From NCBI GenBank assembly GCA_030549495.1, contig JAUIRK010001060.1, forward strand, positions 372,001 through 436,000: DNA of 64,000 bases, read 5' to 3'. Of the stretch, positions 1 through 10,610 are shown piece by piece. The notes below the pieces were generated by a model. That model was not told the DNA's origin. It saw only the letters and a program-made list of their open reading frames with translations, and did no database searches. Every line of letters begins with the position of its first letter. Position 1 is the first letter of the stretch. The translations under genes were made by a program, and so were the position numbers. The DNA comes from Nectonema munidae. Its lineage: Eukaryota; Nematomorpha; Nectonematoida; Nectonematidae.

Positions 1-777
1 CTACTAATTGTAAGTCTAAGAAAAGGAGAACAAGAAAGTGTAGTGGGTGTGGGAAATTTATTTTTAAAGATCATACCTTATTTTTATGTTGTATTTGAAA
101 AGCGCATGGTAAATTATACATTAAAACATGCACATTCTTTGTTCAAAATTTTACAACCCCTTCTTTGTTAACTTGTAAGTTTTATTTTTTCTTTATTACA
201 ATAAATATTTGTTGTGAATCGTTTTGTCACTTTCTTTGAGTATAAATTACTTTTATATTTGTAACTATAAATATGCATTGTAATTTGTATATTTCAATGT
301 ATGAACTTACTTTTAACATCGCTTTAAATGTTTGACGGAATCTCTTGGCTTTGCTTTATTAAGGTAAGAGTAAGACTGAAACAGATAACATACTGTACTC
401 GACAAATGTATATTGTAAATAAGTGAACTGCTATTTTTTGTAATTTCTAGGCTATACCCTATAATATCATTGTTGTGCACATGTGAATTATCACAATATT
501 AATTAAGGCCTATCGTCTTGCTGATCTGAGCTACAGAGTACACACCCTCTTTTACTACGTCAAAAAAATTAAGCTCACAAATTCAAAGAAAAGGGATACC
601 CCCTTCTTTCTAGTTGCGCCATTGGTGTGTGTTATTTTTGTGTATAAATCTAGTTTTTCTTTTCTTTAATTGTGAAATTGATTCGATGTATTTAATTCAA
701 TTTATCTAAAAGACTTGCTTTGCCTATGATTAGATTTTAGATGTTACATTTTTTGTTTTAATGCGAAGTTTTTAAAT
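1..777. other. AT-rich intergenic DNA, nothing recognised
   Basis: This stretch contains no convincing reading frame, RNA gene or repeat that I can recognise on either strand. It is AT-rich with scattered short poly-T and poly-A runs. Confidence 0.5.
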
Positions 778-1226
778 CAACGAGTTCTTAACCTGGCGTG
801 CAAGCACTCGTAGGGGGCACGAGAAATTGTTATAGGGGTGCCAAACAGCTTAAAAACCTTTTATTAAAAAAGCCCCCACCCTTTTATTTTGCTGATTTCA
901 TGGGGTTGTTTATTTGTAAGTTCATAGAGGTACGTGTAAGTTATAAGAGACCCTTCAAGGAATCGTCTAGATGCGCAAGATGTCATGCGTCTTGCACTTA
1001 GCTAAAAAGATGATTTTTTTTAAATTAATTGAAACTAAACCGAAGCAATTGTCTCATTAATTTTAACCTTAAATAATTGTTTATTTAATTTAATAAAAAA
1101 ATTCTTTTTTTAAAAAAGGCTCGTGTATTTTATAAAAAAAATTATTTTCTTTAATTTGTGTTGGAGGTGCAGGATGCATTTTTTCATATAAGTTTTGGCG
1201 GAACCAAAAAAGGTCAAGGGCCACTG
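778..1226. mobile_element. hAT-like MITE (non-autonomous DNA transposon)
   Basis: The left end reads CAACGAGTTCTTAACCTGGC and the right end, read on the minus strand, begins CAGTGGCCCTTGACCTTTTT. Both fit the loose hAT terminal pattern CAGnGGttCTtAACCt. The element is flanked by an 8-bp near-identical direct repeat, TTTTAAAT (770-777) and CTTTAAAT (1227-1234), the target-duplication length expected of hAT transposases. At 449 bp with no transposase reading frame it would need an autonomous relative to move. The family call rests on short termini and one mismatch in the duplication. A 67-codon frame inside it (798-1001) looks spurious. Confidence 0.5.
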
Positions 1227-1234
1227 CTTTAAAT

Positions 1235-2336
1235 GGCTATTTGAAATCAGATTTTTTTTATATCAATTTTGTTTCGAACTGATAAATCACGGAATAAAAA
1301 TGTGAACACTTGATCAGAGGTAACAACTGACAGGAATTGAAGTAATGAATAGCTATATGTTCGTATATATAAAACAAAAACTATACCTTTGATTTATAAA
1401 TAAGCCTCAATTTCAAATTTGAATGGAAACCGCGGGTAAACAATTAGAGATAAGAGGGATGTAAGTAATTTTAGAGAGAGAAATATCACATACTTTCAAT
1501 AGCTTATTGAAGTATGTGCATACATTATGTTAAAATCTAGTCTTCGAATTTGAGCATGAGATCTTAATCTTTTGAAAACCTTCTGAAGTTATTAGTAAGA
1601 TTTGTTCATCATAAGAAAAAAATATTTTCCTTTTTTTTTTAGAAAATTCTCTTTCTCCTACGCCCTGAATGCAGTTGGGCACCTTCTCACGACGAAGATA
1701 AAGTCTTGTACTCAAAGCATCGCACTCAAAATCCGAGCAAGTATAAATCTTTCAAGAAAGAAAAGAACCTACAAACAAAACTGTAAGTGCTTCTTCTCAA
1801 CCAGTATTAAGGTGCTTTTCTTCCTTACATCATGTCTCTGTCTGTCGTGCGTTAATTCAATGCAGATTTTTATTTACCTTCCTTCTCTTATATCACATTC
1901 TCTCAATCAAAATATTTCTTCTTCAATTTTTTCATAACAGTATTCTTATTACGTCTTTTCATGAATCCCCCTATTGTTAATTTATTTTTGAAATTTTATT
2001 TTTTTATCATCAGAATCCGCACATATCATCAGGTGGTTATGGAATAATGCAAATTTTTTCCAGTTTTTAAATTTTTATTAGGGCCTTTTAATGATTTCTT
2101 TATGAATATGTCTTTTATTGTTGAAAAATAAATCGTTACTTTATAAATATTTTCTTCTTTTTCTTCATTTTTTTCTTTTTTTTCATGAAAGATAAATGTA
2201 ACATTAATCATTGTGAGATTCCTTCTTTGTGTAAAATGACATAGAAGATTGTCTTCTCAACAAAATACAGACTTCATCTACGGAAATATTATAATTTTTT
2301 CAGAAACAGCAGACTGGTTGCTAAGCATCAAACCCT
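1235..2336. other. AT-rich intergenic DNA, nothing recognised
   Basis: Several frames of 60-111 codons occur (for example 1602-1937 plus), but they are low-complexity, overlap one another on opposite strands and show no family motif. I see no gene or element here. Confidence 0.45.
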
Positions 2337-2680
2337 TTTTATGAAAATCAATCAAACCTTTTGGGAAATGATTTAAATATGACAGCTCATATCAAAATTA
2401 GAATTTTCATTGGAATACTTATAAAAAGTTTTTTACACATATATACCCATTTTCAAGTATGCTTAATTTAGTGGTGATGCTCATTTTTTATGAAAATCAA
2501 TGAAACCTGTTAAAAAATAAATTAAATATGACAGCTCATGTAAAAATTAAAGTTTTTATTGAAAACGTATAAAAAGTTTTTTACACATATATATACATTT
2601 TCAAGTATGCTGAATTTAGTGGTGGTGCTCATTTTTTATGAAAATTAATTAAACGTGTCAAAAATATTATTAAACCTGTC
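2337..2680. repeat. Tandem repeat of ~149 bp, about 2.2 copies
   Basis: The motif ATGAAAATCAATnAAACC recurs at 2341, 2490 and, diverged, at 2638, a period of 148-149 bp. Between these points the copies share TATGACAGCTCAT, a run AAAAAGTTTTTTACACATAT, and CAAGTATGCT followed by AATTTAGTGGTG. A diverged relative of the same block, with a TA microsatellite followed by CTAATTCAGTGGTGGTGCG, appears at about 23,700-23,765, so this is probably a dispersed repeat family. Confidence 0.7.
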
Positions 2681-3480
2681 AATCAATATCAAATATATAA
2701 ACTTCAAAATAAATTCTACTTGCAGTATTTTTCTGCTAATTATTTTCTTAATTTATTTGACAAACCTACTTTAGTTGTTTAATTTACTCAAAATATTTCA
2801 TCTGTCACTAAATTAAGTATATCCATAGGACCTCTGTTATTTTGACTATAAATTGATTTATGGGGTGGTAGTCTCTACGACATTTCTTTTATACAGTATG
2901 AAATTTTGCTGTTCATTCTATGACGAACCTTCCTTGGTAGCTCTACATTAATCAGAAATTAATTTTCTGCAACTTGTGTTGGAAAAAATCTTTTTTAAAT
3001 AATAATTCAGTACAAAAACTGAATTCCTAAGAAAATTTTTATATTAAAAACTCAATCCATAATTATTCTAATCAAAAACATGCCGGTTTTGATTTCGAAA
3101 ATGTCAAATTTGCTTAAAAATATATATTTTTTAAATATGTATGAATTTTTTCGGGGATAATTTCCAGGCATACATAACAAAATCTATAATTTCAGTCATT
3201 TTTGATTTTTTCTATATAACAGCATATAACAATGCTTTTTTATTCGATAACTTATCAGAGTACGTAAAAACGTTGTAAAAAGTTAGGATCAATATTTTAT
3301 AGATTCTTTTAATACTTCTCAGTTCCTTGGCGATATTTTATGTAAAATGTTTAATCAATTCGTAAGAAACAAAACTTTATTGATTGAAACTTTATTCTGT
3401 ACAAATTTATTAGTAGCAGCTTTCACCATGGTAAGAAACCATTTTGATTTGTCAATTAAAAATTTTTGTGAAAATATTTA
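2681..3480. other. AT-rich intergenic DNA, nothing recognised
   Basis: No coding frame, RNA or clear repeat is visible. The sequence is dominated by poly-A and poly-T tracts. Confidence 0.45.
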
Positions 3481-3545
3481 GCCCCCCCCCTCCAAAATTT
3501 TTTCCAGCCCTCCCAATTGAAAAGTCCTAGCTACGGGCATGCTCT
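3481..3545. repeat. C-tract repeat, probable transposon-end remnant
   Basis: An isolated GC-rich island in AT-rich DNA contains a nine-base C run, a second C-rich block about 25 bp on, and CTAGCTACGGGCATG. This pattern of spaced C runs followed by TAGCTACGGGC resembles interspersed repeat ends I associate with animal genomes. I cannot name the family from sequence alone. Confidence 0.3.
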
Positions 3546-4096
3546 ATCATATAAATATTTTTTAAAAATGATTTTTCTCTAAAATAAATAAATTAAAAAA
3601 ATTATTTATTTTTTAATGGTATTGGGTGAGAAGGCGATTAAACAAAATGCAAACATATATATTGAATAAAAAATTTGAAAAAAATTTCTATAAAGAAAAT
3701 CGTATAGTATTTTAAAACTCAAAATGAAGCAATTTTTATGTTACTCAGAAACAGCTCATTTTCTGCATCATTTCTGCCTTTTCAGTGTTATGCTTGTTTA
3801 AACCAAGTAGTGGACGTTAGGACACTTTAGCTTTGCCTAGAATTGAAATGTTTGTGCATATGTTTGTCAACGCTCAATAATATGCAATAGGAGAAACTGT
3901 CGTCAACTTCAAGATCTAGTCACAAAAGAAAATCAATTACCTCGATGTCGACCTTGATCTCAAGAGACGGAGAATTTTCTTTGATAAATCATTCAGTAAG
4001 AAAACCAAATTGCACTTCTTTTTCTCCTCTACGTCTCAAGCATGGAGCATATCTCTCGCAAGTCTTCCAAGAAGGCTCTCGATTTTTAAATTATAT
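3546..4096. other. Intergenic DNA with weak overlapping frames
   Basis: Around 3940-4095 both strands are open over about 50 codons with composition closer to coding than the flanks, but no motif is recognisable and no start or splice context favours either strand. I do not call a gene. Confidence 0.35.
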
Positions 4097-4097
4097 G

Positions 4098-4724
4098 GGT
4101 TCGATGGTAACCGTACAATTACCCCTGGAAAACTGCCACCTGTGACAATTGTACCCTGAAAAACTGCCACCAGTGACAATGGCCCCCTGGAAAACTGCCA
4201 CCAGTGACAATGGTCCCTATGATAATTACCCCGAGAAAATAATTTTTTTAATTTTTTGAATTCGAATTTTAGTATTTTTCCAACTTTTTTTTTTATAAAA
4301 AGTCAAAAATTATAAATTAAAATAAGTTTTATTTGTAATTTTTTTAATTAATTTTTTTTATTATATTGGGAGAAGACGTTGAAATATCAGACAAAATCCT
4401 CTACCTCTTACCAATAATTCGCAAGAAGGATGGCATAATCACATTCAATCAAGCATAACAACATTTCATCCGAATATATGGAAATTTCTTGAAGTGATTA
4501 AAAAAGAACAGGCTCTAACACGTTTGAGTATTAATCAAATGCTAGCAGGAACGACAGCACCTCCTAAACGCTAACGATATCAAGGTTTGAATATTAGAAT
4601 AGAAAATATTGTTAATTAACTTTTATAAAAATATGAAGTATTGATAGAAAGTAGTTGTCCGAAGGCAATCGTCATAACGGACGTAATAGGGGGCAATTAT
4701 CCAGACGGCAAATGTCCTAGAACC
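4098..4724. mobile_element. Short non-autonomous element with 31-bp internal tandem repeats
   Basis: The left end begins GGGTTCGATGGTAACCGTAC. The right end, on the minus strand, begins GGTTCTAGGACATTTGCCGT, giving imperfect terminal inverted repeats with shared GGTTC and CAATT-CCCC blocks. Just inside the left end, three tandem units of 31 bp start at 4127, 4158 and 4189, each containing GAAAACTGCCACCnGTGACA. No transposase frame is present. Ends, target duplication and superfamily are uncertain; a Helitron or other MITE-like family is possible. Confidence 0.4.
4127..4219 (+). repeat. Three tandem 31-bp units
   Basis: Units start exactly 31 bp apart at 4127, 4158 and 4189. Each carries AACTGCCACC then GTGACAAT and a CCCCT-like end. 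They differ at only a few bases, and a partial diverged unit may precede them from 4104. Confidence 0.8.
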
Positions 4725-5937
4725 ATGAATTTTGAACCTTGAATATAGGTTTATGATGAATTAATACATCGAAATCAGCTTGTCTTAGCATTCCACTTCC
4801 ATTTCCTAAGTCAAATTCGATCGTGAGAAGAAATCATCTTCACAGATGCCTCCGACTGAACAAATCCTTATCTGTGACAGCGAATGTAATTTCAGAAATC
4901 TCTCTCTTCGAAAAGGGTCCACTTTAGACTGATTTGAACTCATTTCAATACTTGTCATCGGAGATTAGCTCAAATATCTTCGTAAGATTTTTCTGATTCT
5001 GCTGTAGTCTTGTACAACTATCGCAATGCCTACGACTTGAAATATATTAAAGATCAGACCTTCATTGGTGCAGAGCAAGTATGATATTATTCATGAAATG
5101 CTACATGCCTTTTCTTTAAGTTCCTAATACTGCTACCACGCACTATAAATGGCAAGACAGGAACTTCTCAAGACAGGAAAATGGCAAGCTAACTCAATCT
5201 TTTTTTTCCGGAAGTTGTTTATTTTACTTCTTTCTCCCTATTCTCAGAGTGACTCCTCAAAAGAGAGAATTCGTAGATCATTTCCAATGAACCTGCGTGT
5301 TCCGTCATTTTAAGGCATCTTGCTTTGCAACAAGCTGAATCAGAAGCCACTAGGGCTAAGATCTCGCAACAATGCAACAGGACCTTTCCACTGGCAAAAA
5401 AGAGATGCGTATCTTGAGGGAACAACAAAATCCTCCTTTTGTCTCTTAAAGCATTCCAGATTCCAACAGTCTTTATTTATAACCCTCCTGTTGAAGCTGG
5501 ATTCAAAGAGGCGCTGACAAACATTTAATGTCTACAAGTTTAAAATCAAAAATTGTTCCGCCTTGATAAGTTCAAGGATTAGATTAATATCTCAACTTTT
5601 GACTTCGATATCATAGTGAACTATTACGACTTTCTTTGAAATAATGAAGTTTTATTGTATATAAAAAAACAATTGATGAATATATGCATTTGAAAACAAG
5701 TTATTTACAAACTCTGTAGTTTTGTACTCAACTTCCATCCGCTGCTTTGACTAATTCCACAATTATAAAATATTTTAACCGTGCTGCATGCATAATAATT
5801 AATTGAAAAATGTTATAACACACAGTGTGCAAAATGAAGTAATGGACGTTTCCTTCGCAAGACTCTAATTCTTGAACCCATTTTACTCCACCTTATAAAA
5901 AAGTTTTAATATGTACATTTGAATTGAATATATTTTA
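4725..5937. other. Somewhat GC-richer unassigned segment
   Basis: Between about 4750 and 5520 composition rises above the flanks and open frames of 60-70 codons occur on both strands (5219-5428 minus, 5320-5517 plus, and another minus frame over about 5350-5515). None carries a motif I can assign. It may be an old element or gene fragment. From 5520 to 5937 I see nothing. Confidence 0.3.
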
Positions 5938-6060
5938 AGTTAAGTTAAATTAAGTTGTTTGTGGCGTTCGCACCCATCCTTTCGGATATCGTGGCCCGCC
6001 CGGAATGCTGAGTCCAGGTCTACCTGAACTTTCCATCCCACTAAACACCTACCGGCCCTT
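5938..6060 (-). repeat. SINE-like or LINE 3'-end repeat, copy 1
   Basis: This shares a nearly identical ~50-bp core with 12,035-12,095, namely GTTCGCACCCATCCTTTCGG followed by ATATCGTGGCCCGCCCGGAA. On the minus strand the core runs into a simple tail of AACTTAATT / AACTTAACTT repeats, as at the 3' end of a SINE or LINE, so the element is probably minus-strand. It is strikingly GC-rich against its surroundings. No pol III boxes are evident, so a LINE 3' end is as likely as a SINE. Confidence 0.55.
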
Positions 6061-6081
6061 GTTACTGCATAGCCATACCTT

Positions 6082-6104
6082 GTTATATATATATATATAT
6101 ATTA
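6082..6104. repeat. (AT)n microsatellite
   Basis: A pure TA dinucleotide run of about ten units. Confidence 0.85.
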
Positions 6105-6474
6105 TTTTACAAGAATTTATGTTACAATATATAAATACAGCTGAGTGATCGATACTATCCTAACGCGAACGCTCTCAATTTGGGAAACAAACTTATTGTC
6201 TGGTGATAGCTTGATTACTAACCACGTAGAATCGCGTCGCTAGAGCACTACCTAACCGTAAAAACCTTTGAATTCTTCAGAGGAAGAAAACCAGGGTAAA
6301 AAACCGGCACAATATATTTTCTATATATTTTAAATATATCAAAAAAATATAAATGAGATAGACCCACCACCTATCATATGGTAATGGAAAACATTTTTTA
6401 ATTAGTTGTAAGCATTTTGAAAAAAGCGTACTAGTTTTTCTGAAAGAATTAGACATCTCTGCAACATATATTTA

Positions 6475-6660
6475 AATTGAAAACATTGAATAAATCTTTT
6501 ATTTAACAAAATACTAGCAATAATATTTCGGTCACTATGACCTTCTTCAGATGACGTATATGACGTATATGACGTCATATACATCTGAAGAAGGTCATAG
6601 TGACCGAAATATTATTGCTAGTATTTTGTTAAATAAAAGATTTATTCAACGTTTTCAATT
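6475..6660. repeat. Near-perfect palindrome with 79-bp arms
   Basis: The left arm (6475-6553) and right arm (6582-6660) are reverse complements with only one mismatch noticed. The 28-bp centre itself contains repeated GACGTATAT and the self-complementary TATGACGTCATA. The arms read outward from the centre as CATCTGAAGAAGG, then TCATAGTGACCGAAAT, then an A/T-rich tail. Arm identity implies recent origin or gene conversion. The arms resemble the terminal region of Penelope-like elements arranged head to head. Confidence 0.85.
6584..6632 (+). ncRNA. Hammerhead-ribozyme-like motif in right palindrome arm (mirrored on minus in left arm)
   Basis: Read 5'-3' from about 6584 the arm gives CTGAAGA (fits the CUGANGA core), then GGTCA-TAG-TGACC (a perfect five-pair stem II), then GAAA (second core). 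After that A15.1 opens a five-pair stem III, ATATT against AGTAT with one G-U pair, followed by U-U at the cleavage position. Stem I is weak (ACA against TGT next to a U-U mismatch). Hammerhead motifs of this layout are known in the terminal repeats of Penelope-like retroelements. The mirror copy on the minus strand occupies about 6503-6551. Folding is by eye and activity is not claimed. Confidence 0.45.
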
Positions 6661-7329
6661 TTCTTTACAACTTTTATTTATGAAGACTTAGCGCCATTTT
6701 ATCTACATATATTTAAATATTTTCAAAATAGGAATATTTTATTTTATTTTGTATCTTTTAAAAAATTAACGCCATCTATTTTCAAAATCAATTTTCAACT
6801 TTTTGTTTAGTGCAACTTTCAACTGCAAATTATGTTATTTGACACAATATAGAATTTTTTTTATGTCAATTTAAATTAGATTTTATACTTTGTGATTATA
6901 TTCATTTTATAAAAAAATAAATTAAAAATTTTTTTCACATAAAAAAGTGCATTTGAAAATGAATAAAATTTGTTTCAATTTTATATTCAATTTGTTTCAA
7001 TTAAGTCAAAATGAGCTAAATTTGTGAACTATTTTTTAAAAAAATTCGTGTTTTACATTACTTTGTTATATTGATTTATCATAAAAGACACTTTGAAACT
7101 GAAGATTTAAGTGAACCCATTCATACAGTCAAACTGTCAACGATAATTTTGAACAAGACAGTCCTTAGCTTAACTTTCAACGCTAAAATTATCACTGTCT
7201 GATTAGTTATCAAAAACTACTCTCTCTCCAAAACACTACCGACAAAAAGTAGAACCTCAAATTCTTAAAAATTTATTGAGAATCACTTTTCGAACATGAT
7301 AAAAAATTCAATATATAGGGATTATTATT
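6661..7329. other. AT-rich intergenic DNA, nothing recognised
   Basis: Apart from very AT-rich low-complexity sequence I see no gene, RNA or defined repeat. Confidence 0.45.
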
Positions 7330-7770
7330 TTGGAGTTGTTTTTACAAATAAATTCTTACAAAAATCGCATCTCCTTGATCCACGAGTTCTTTTGCCGTGA
7401 TGAGTGAGATAACAAAATTCTTTCAAAGTTGAAGCTTGCTCAATTTTTAGTTTATCTCATATCCATAGGATGCTAGAAGAGTTTGAATGCCTCTTGGGAT
7501 ACATGAACTACTGGCTTTAACTTGGATGGATCTTTCAGATAACCAAAGAGCCAAACATCTCAAAAAAATTCCTTACTAACAGATGGAAAGGAATCAGCAT
7601 CATTATGCCTCGAAATTACCTTACTATTGTGTTTAGCATATCGAGATAATTGCAAAAGGCAACCAGAGTCCATCTTTTTGAAAATTTATAGGATGTATAT
7701 TCTTGAAGCATTCGGTTACAAACGTCTACACCACCCTTTTATTTGTTGTATTCAAGTGGCGTTTCAGGTT
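7330..7770 (-). pseudogene. piggyBac-like transposase, C-terminal fragment (copy 1)
   Basis: Read on the minus strand from about 7770 downward, the translation gives PETPLEYNK, a stop codon, then KGGVDVCNRMLQEYTSY and KRWTLVAFCNYLDMLN. This is the block holding the last catalytic aspartate of piggyBac (GGVD) plus the following R-W-P-like and LD-x-x-x-N segment. After several stops and frame changes comes HHGKRTRGSRRCDFCKN, which matches the start of the cysteine-rich C-terminal domain (RCxxC). The N-terminal two thirds, including the first catalytic aspartates, are not found next to it. An acidic frame farther upstream on the same strand (8026-8217) could be the matching N-terminus, but that is inference. 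It is an inactive relic. Confidence 0.75.
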
Positions 7771-8980
7771 TATGCTTATTCCCAAATATACTTATTTCTT
7801 TCAAATTTTGGGCGGGTGTGGGCAAATTTTTAAAACCCGCTCACGGCTCAAGTAATCACCACTCCCTTTTGCGGGTTAGAGATTGTTTTGAGTATCAAGA
7901 GATGTGTTGCTTTTACCCTAATTTATGTATTAAAAATTATAACCTCTATATCTTACTTGTCAATTTTTGAGATCAATTGTTGGACCAAATTTGAGTAAAT
8001 TGTATCATATTTATAAATTGTCCCATCAGGAGCAGACGGAATCATTTTCTAAATCTTCCGTAGACGAAGAATCATCACCTCCAATAACAGTGGAATCATT
8101 CAAAGGATATATATTCGAGACATCGTCTGAAATATCGCAAACATTAGATGTTTCGGGATTGGTGTGAAATAAAAACAACCAATCAGAAAGCTTTATTAGT
8201 ATAATCATTAAATTCATTCACTTGTATGCAAATGATCTCTTACATATGGGTGCTTTCGCATGGAAACTTATTTTTCTTCACATGTTAATGTAATTATTTA
8301 TATACATGTGGTATTTTATTGAATTTATGAAATATTGGGCTTCATACAAGATAAATGGATTATTATTGTTTAATTTTATCGGCTCGAAAAACGGTAACAA
8401 AATTTATATCAAATCGGATTTTACGAAAATATTTCATTTGATGTGTTTTTGACAGCTCAATCGAGATGTGTTCTACCTGATTCTGTATATATTTTTCTCA
8501 TCTAGGCTATTGGAGTGGGCGTGTTATAAGCGATTGATCTTTCTAACTTTGAGTTAAATAAGGTTTTAAAATGAAAGGATAATATGTAAGTATTTTTATA
8601 TATATTTTCAATTTTACACATATTTAGCTCAAAAATTATATATGCTAAAAATGATGTTTTAGGTAAATATATTTAGACATCTATTTAGTAAATATAGTTT
8701 TTTGATGTTATCATATCACCCATTAAAAAAATTGAGAAATTAAATAAATATAAAAAATCGTTTAATAAGAGACTCTAACAAGATCAATTAGAGCATCGAT
8801 AACGACTTTTAATAGGCTGATTCCAAAATTTTATCTCAAAATGGCGCCTACTAATAAAAGAATTCAAATTATTCTATTTTAAAGAAAATTCGAAATGGAT
8901 AAATAAGACTATATTAACTTTTATTAAAAACATTTTGAAAAAGACTGTGTAGAAAACTTTTAATACTGACTATGATAATT
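7771..8980. other. Intergenic DNA with one acidic minus-strand frame
   Basis: A 63-codon minus frame (8026-8217) has an acidic, Ser/Asp-rich end with DDVSNIYPLND and GGDDSSSTEDLEND. PiggyBac transposases often start with such an acidic region, so this may belong to the relic at 7330-7770. No motif proves it. The rest, 8220-8980, is AT-rich with nothing recognised. Confidence 0.3.
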
Positions 8981-8992
8981 TTTTTCAATTAG

Positions 8993-9088
8993 GAATTAGA
9001 AAATAAAAAACTTGTTGACAAAATTTTAGAGTTTATGGAAAAATTAAAAAAAAATCAAAATAAAAAAGACCAACTTAAAATGAGATAG
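8993..9088 (+). pseudogene. Exon-like Lys/Glu-rich segment leading into 21-bp repeats
   Basis: A pyrimidine tract ending TTTTTTTCAATTAG (to 8992) looks like a splice acceptor. It is followed by an open frame of 31 codons beginning ELENKKLVDKILEFMEKL and running into KKDQLKMR before a TAG at 9086. The frame continues past that stop as DELKMKKDDLKMKK, encoded by 21-bp tandem units. The predicted product is a highly charged helix. It reads as a former coding exon whose heptapeptide repeats have decayed. I know of no family match. Confidence 0.35.
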
Positions 9089-9208
9089 GACGAACTTAAA
9101 ATGAAAAAAGACGATTTAAAAATGAAAAAGACGAACTTAAATTGAAAAAAGATGAACTTAAACTGAAAAAAGGCGAACTTGAAAGAAAAAAGGAGAATTA
9201 AAGGAAAA
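9065..9208 (+). repeat. Seven diverged 21-bp tandem units (purine-rich, plus orientation)
   Basis: Units of about 21 bp, with a few indels to 20, carry GACGAACTTAAAATGAAAA. Aligned with the reverse complement of the big satellite monomer, about two thirds of the positions agree. Both units code for a charged heptapeptide, DELKMKK here and KIELKKD in the satellite. The relationship is plausible but the divergence is high. Confidence 0.6.
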
Positions 9209-9218
9209 ACCCCTTCTC

Positions 9219-9560
9219 TTGGGTTTGAAAAAAAAAATGCGTTTCTTTTTTTTCCTTCTTTTTTTTAAAAAGGGGGGTGGTTTGAAAAAAAAGGAGAAAG
9301 GGGTTTTTTTTTTTTTTTTTGTTCTCCCCCTTCCCCCCTCCCTTTTCTTATCTATCCTCTCCTCTCTTCTTCTTCTTTTTTTTTTCTTTTCCTCCTCCCC
9401 CTCCTCAATTATTTATATGTTTCTTGCTTTTTTTTTTTTTTCTTTTTCCTTAATTAATTTTCTTTTTGTGGTGGTTGGGGTGATTCCTTCCTCCTCTTCT
9501 CTCTTTTCTTCTTCTTCTCTCTCTCCCTCTCCCTCCCCCCCCCCCCCCCCTTTAAAAAAT
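9219..9560. repeat. Extreme low-complexity tract, possible assembly error
   Basis: Long homopolymers of A, T, G and C alternate abruptly, including a T run of about 18 and a C run of about 16, with CTTCTT and CTCCTC purine/pyrimidine stretches. The texture differs from all other DNA in the window. It may be a genuine pyrimidine tract distorted by homopolymer errors or a badly filled gap. Frames crossing it (9219-9626 plus, 9413-9607 minus) are not genes. Confidence 0.6.
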
Positions 9561-9614
9561 ATCAATAGTAAGTACCAAATTGATTTTTTTAAGGTTTTGG
9601 ACCGCATTGGATTT

Positions 9615-10610
9615 CGTAACTGTTGATGAACACTTCGTTAGATTGAGGGGAGGTTGCCTAATTAAAATTTTTGAACCACAAAAATGCGGTATAAAAATGT
9701 ATCACATAAACGATTTTAGACTTTTTTTTATGTTTTAGTGCCTGAGATATACATAACAAAGTTAGCAAATAAAAATTACTTCAGTGGTACTGAAATTGTC
9801 AAAAGTTTAGTTGAGAAAGCAGAGTTACCTTAAGGTATTGGGATTTGCGCTGACAGGTTTTTTTCGATCATAAGTTATGTGAATGGACCAAGGAGAAAAA
9901 CTTTTCCATTTTAGGTCCCTTGAATAACAATAAAATATGTGTTACATACATTTTTAAGAAAAAACATTTGAGAACTTTGAACCTACAAGAGGGTGAATCC
10001 AGGACTCTCTTTTCAAGTTGTTCATCTTCAGTAGCACATATCCCTAGAAAGCATGCAAAAGAAATTTCAAAGCAGTTTTGATGATGAGTAACCAACATTT
10101 TAGAGGGATGGAACTAATAGGACCTAAACGATTACCTGAATCTATTGATTAGCGTAAAATCAAGGGTTGATAAAGCTAACCAAATGCTAAGAAAGTATAC
10201 TACCTATAGAACATCTAGATAGTTGGACATAGCAGGGCTGACTTACATTATATTAGAAGAAAACTTGAAAAAACAACCCTCAACTTCAAGTAGTAGGAAA
10301 TTTTATGGAAAATACAGTGCAAGGAGAAGTGTAATTTCACAAATGTGTTTTCAAATGGCAGAAGTTTCTATGAAAATATATGTTCAAAATAGAAACATAC
10401 TTTCCGAGGTTAGATTAATTCTGAAATCTTATGGAATCCATAAACCTGAAAGTGTTACCATTAGTTCTGTAAGGAAAAGAGGTCTGTTTCAATTTTGCAA
10501 AGAAAACAAAAAGAGAGTCTTCCAAAGATGTAACATCTGCCTCTTGAACTGTTGTGATGAACACAAGAAAGTTTTGTGCAAAGACTCTTTTGACGATTTT
10601 TGCAATTGAA
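9615..10610 (+). pseudogene. piggyBac-like transposase remnant (copy 2)
   Basis: The plus strand from about 9615 translates to DFVTVDEHFVRLRGGCL and EPQKCGIKMYHIND. These match the piggyBac blocks TVDEqLvrFRGR and KyGIK...D, which carry the first catalytic aspartate. Next come EIYITKLANKNYFSGTEIV and CADRFFSI (equivalent of DnfFTS, second aspartate), then a weak match VAHIPRKHAKEISKQF to the VGTiRkNkreiP block. Further on are SRVDKANQMLRKYTTY (third aspartate), LDIAGLTYIILEE (LDiAgiNa) and the Cys-rich tail QRCNICLLNCCDEHK. Several stops and frame changes interrupt it, and about 65 residues between the VGT block and the VD block are missing. The longest open piece runs from a TTG at 10223 to 10609. 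Inactive. Confidence 0.85.

Noticed and set aside
1602-1937. 111-codon plus frame as a gene
   Set aside because: It overlaps a minus frame, is rich in Phe/Ser/Lys as expected from AT-rich noise and has no motif or signal-peptide logic.
7627-7970. Plus-strand frames of 68 and 75 codons
   Set aside because: The first is a shadow of the minus-strand piggyBac fragment. The second begins over the same fragment, then runs into AT-rich sequence without motifs.
9219-9626. 135-codon plus frame
   Set aside because: It lies almost wholly in homopolymer and CT-rich low-complexity sequence, and its last codons belong to the piggyBac region in another frame.
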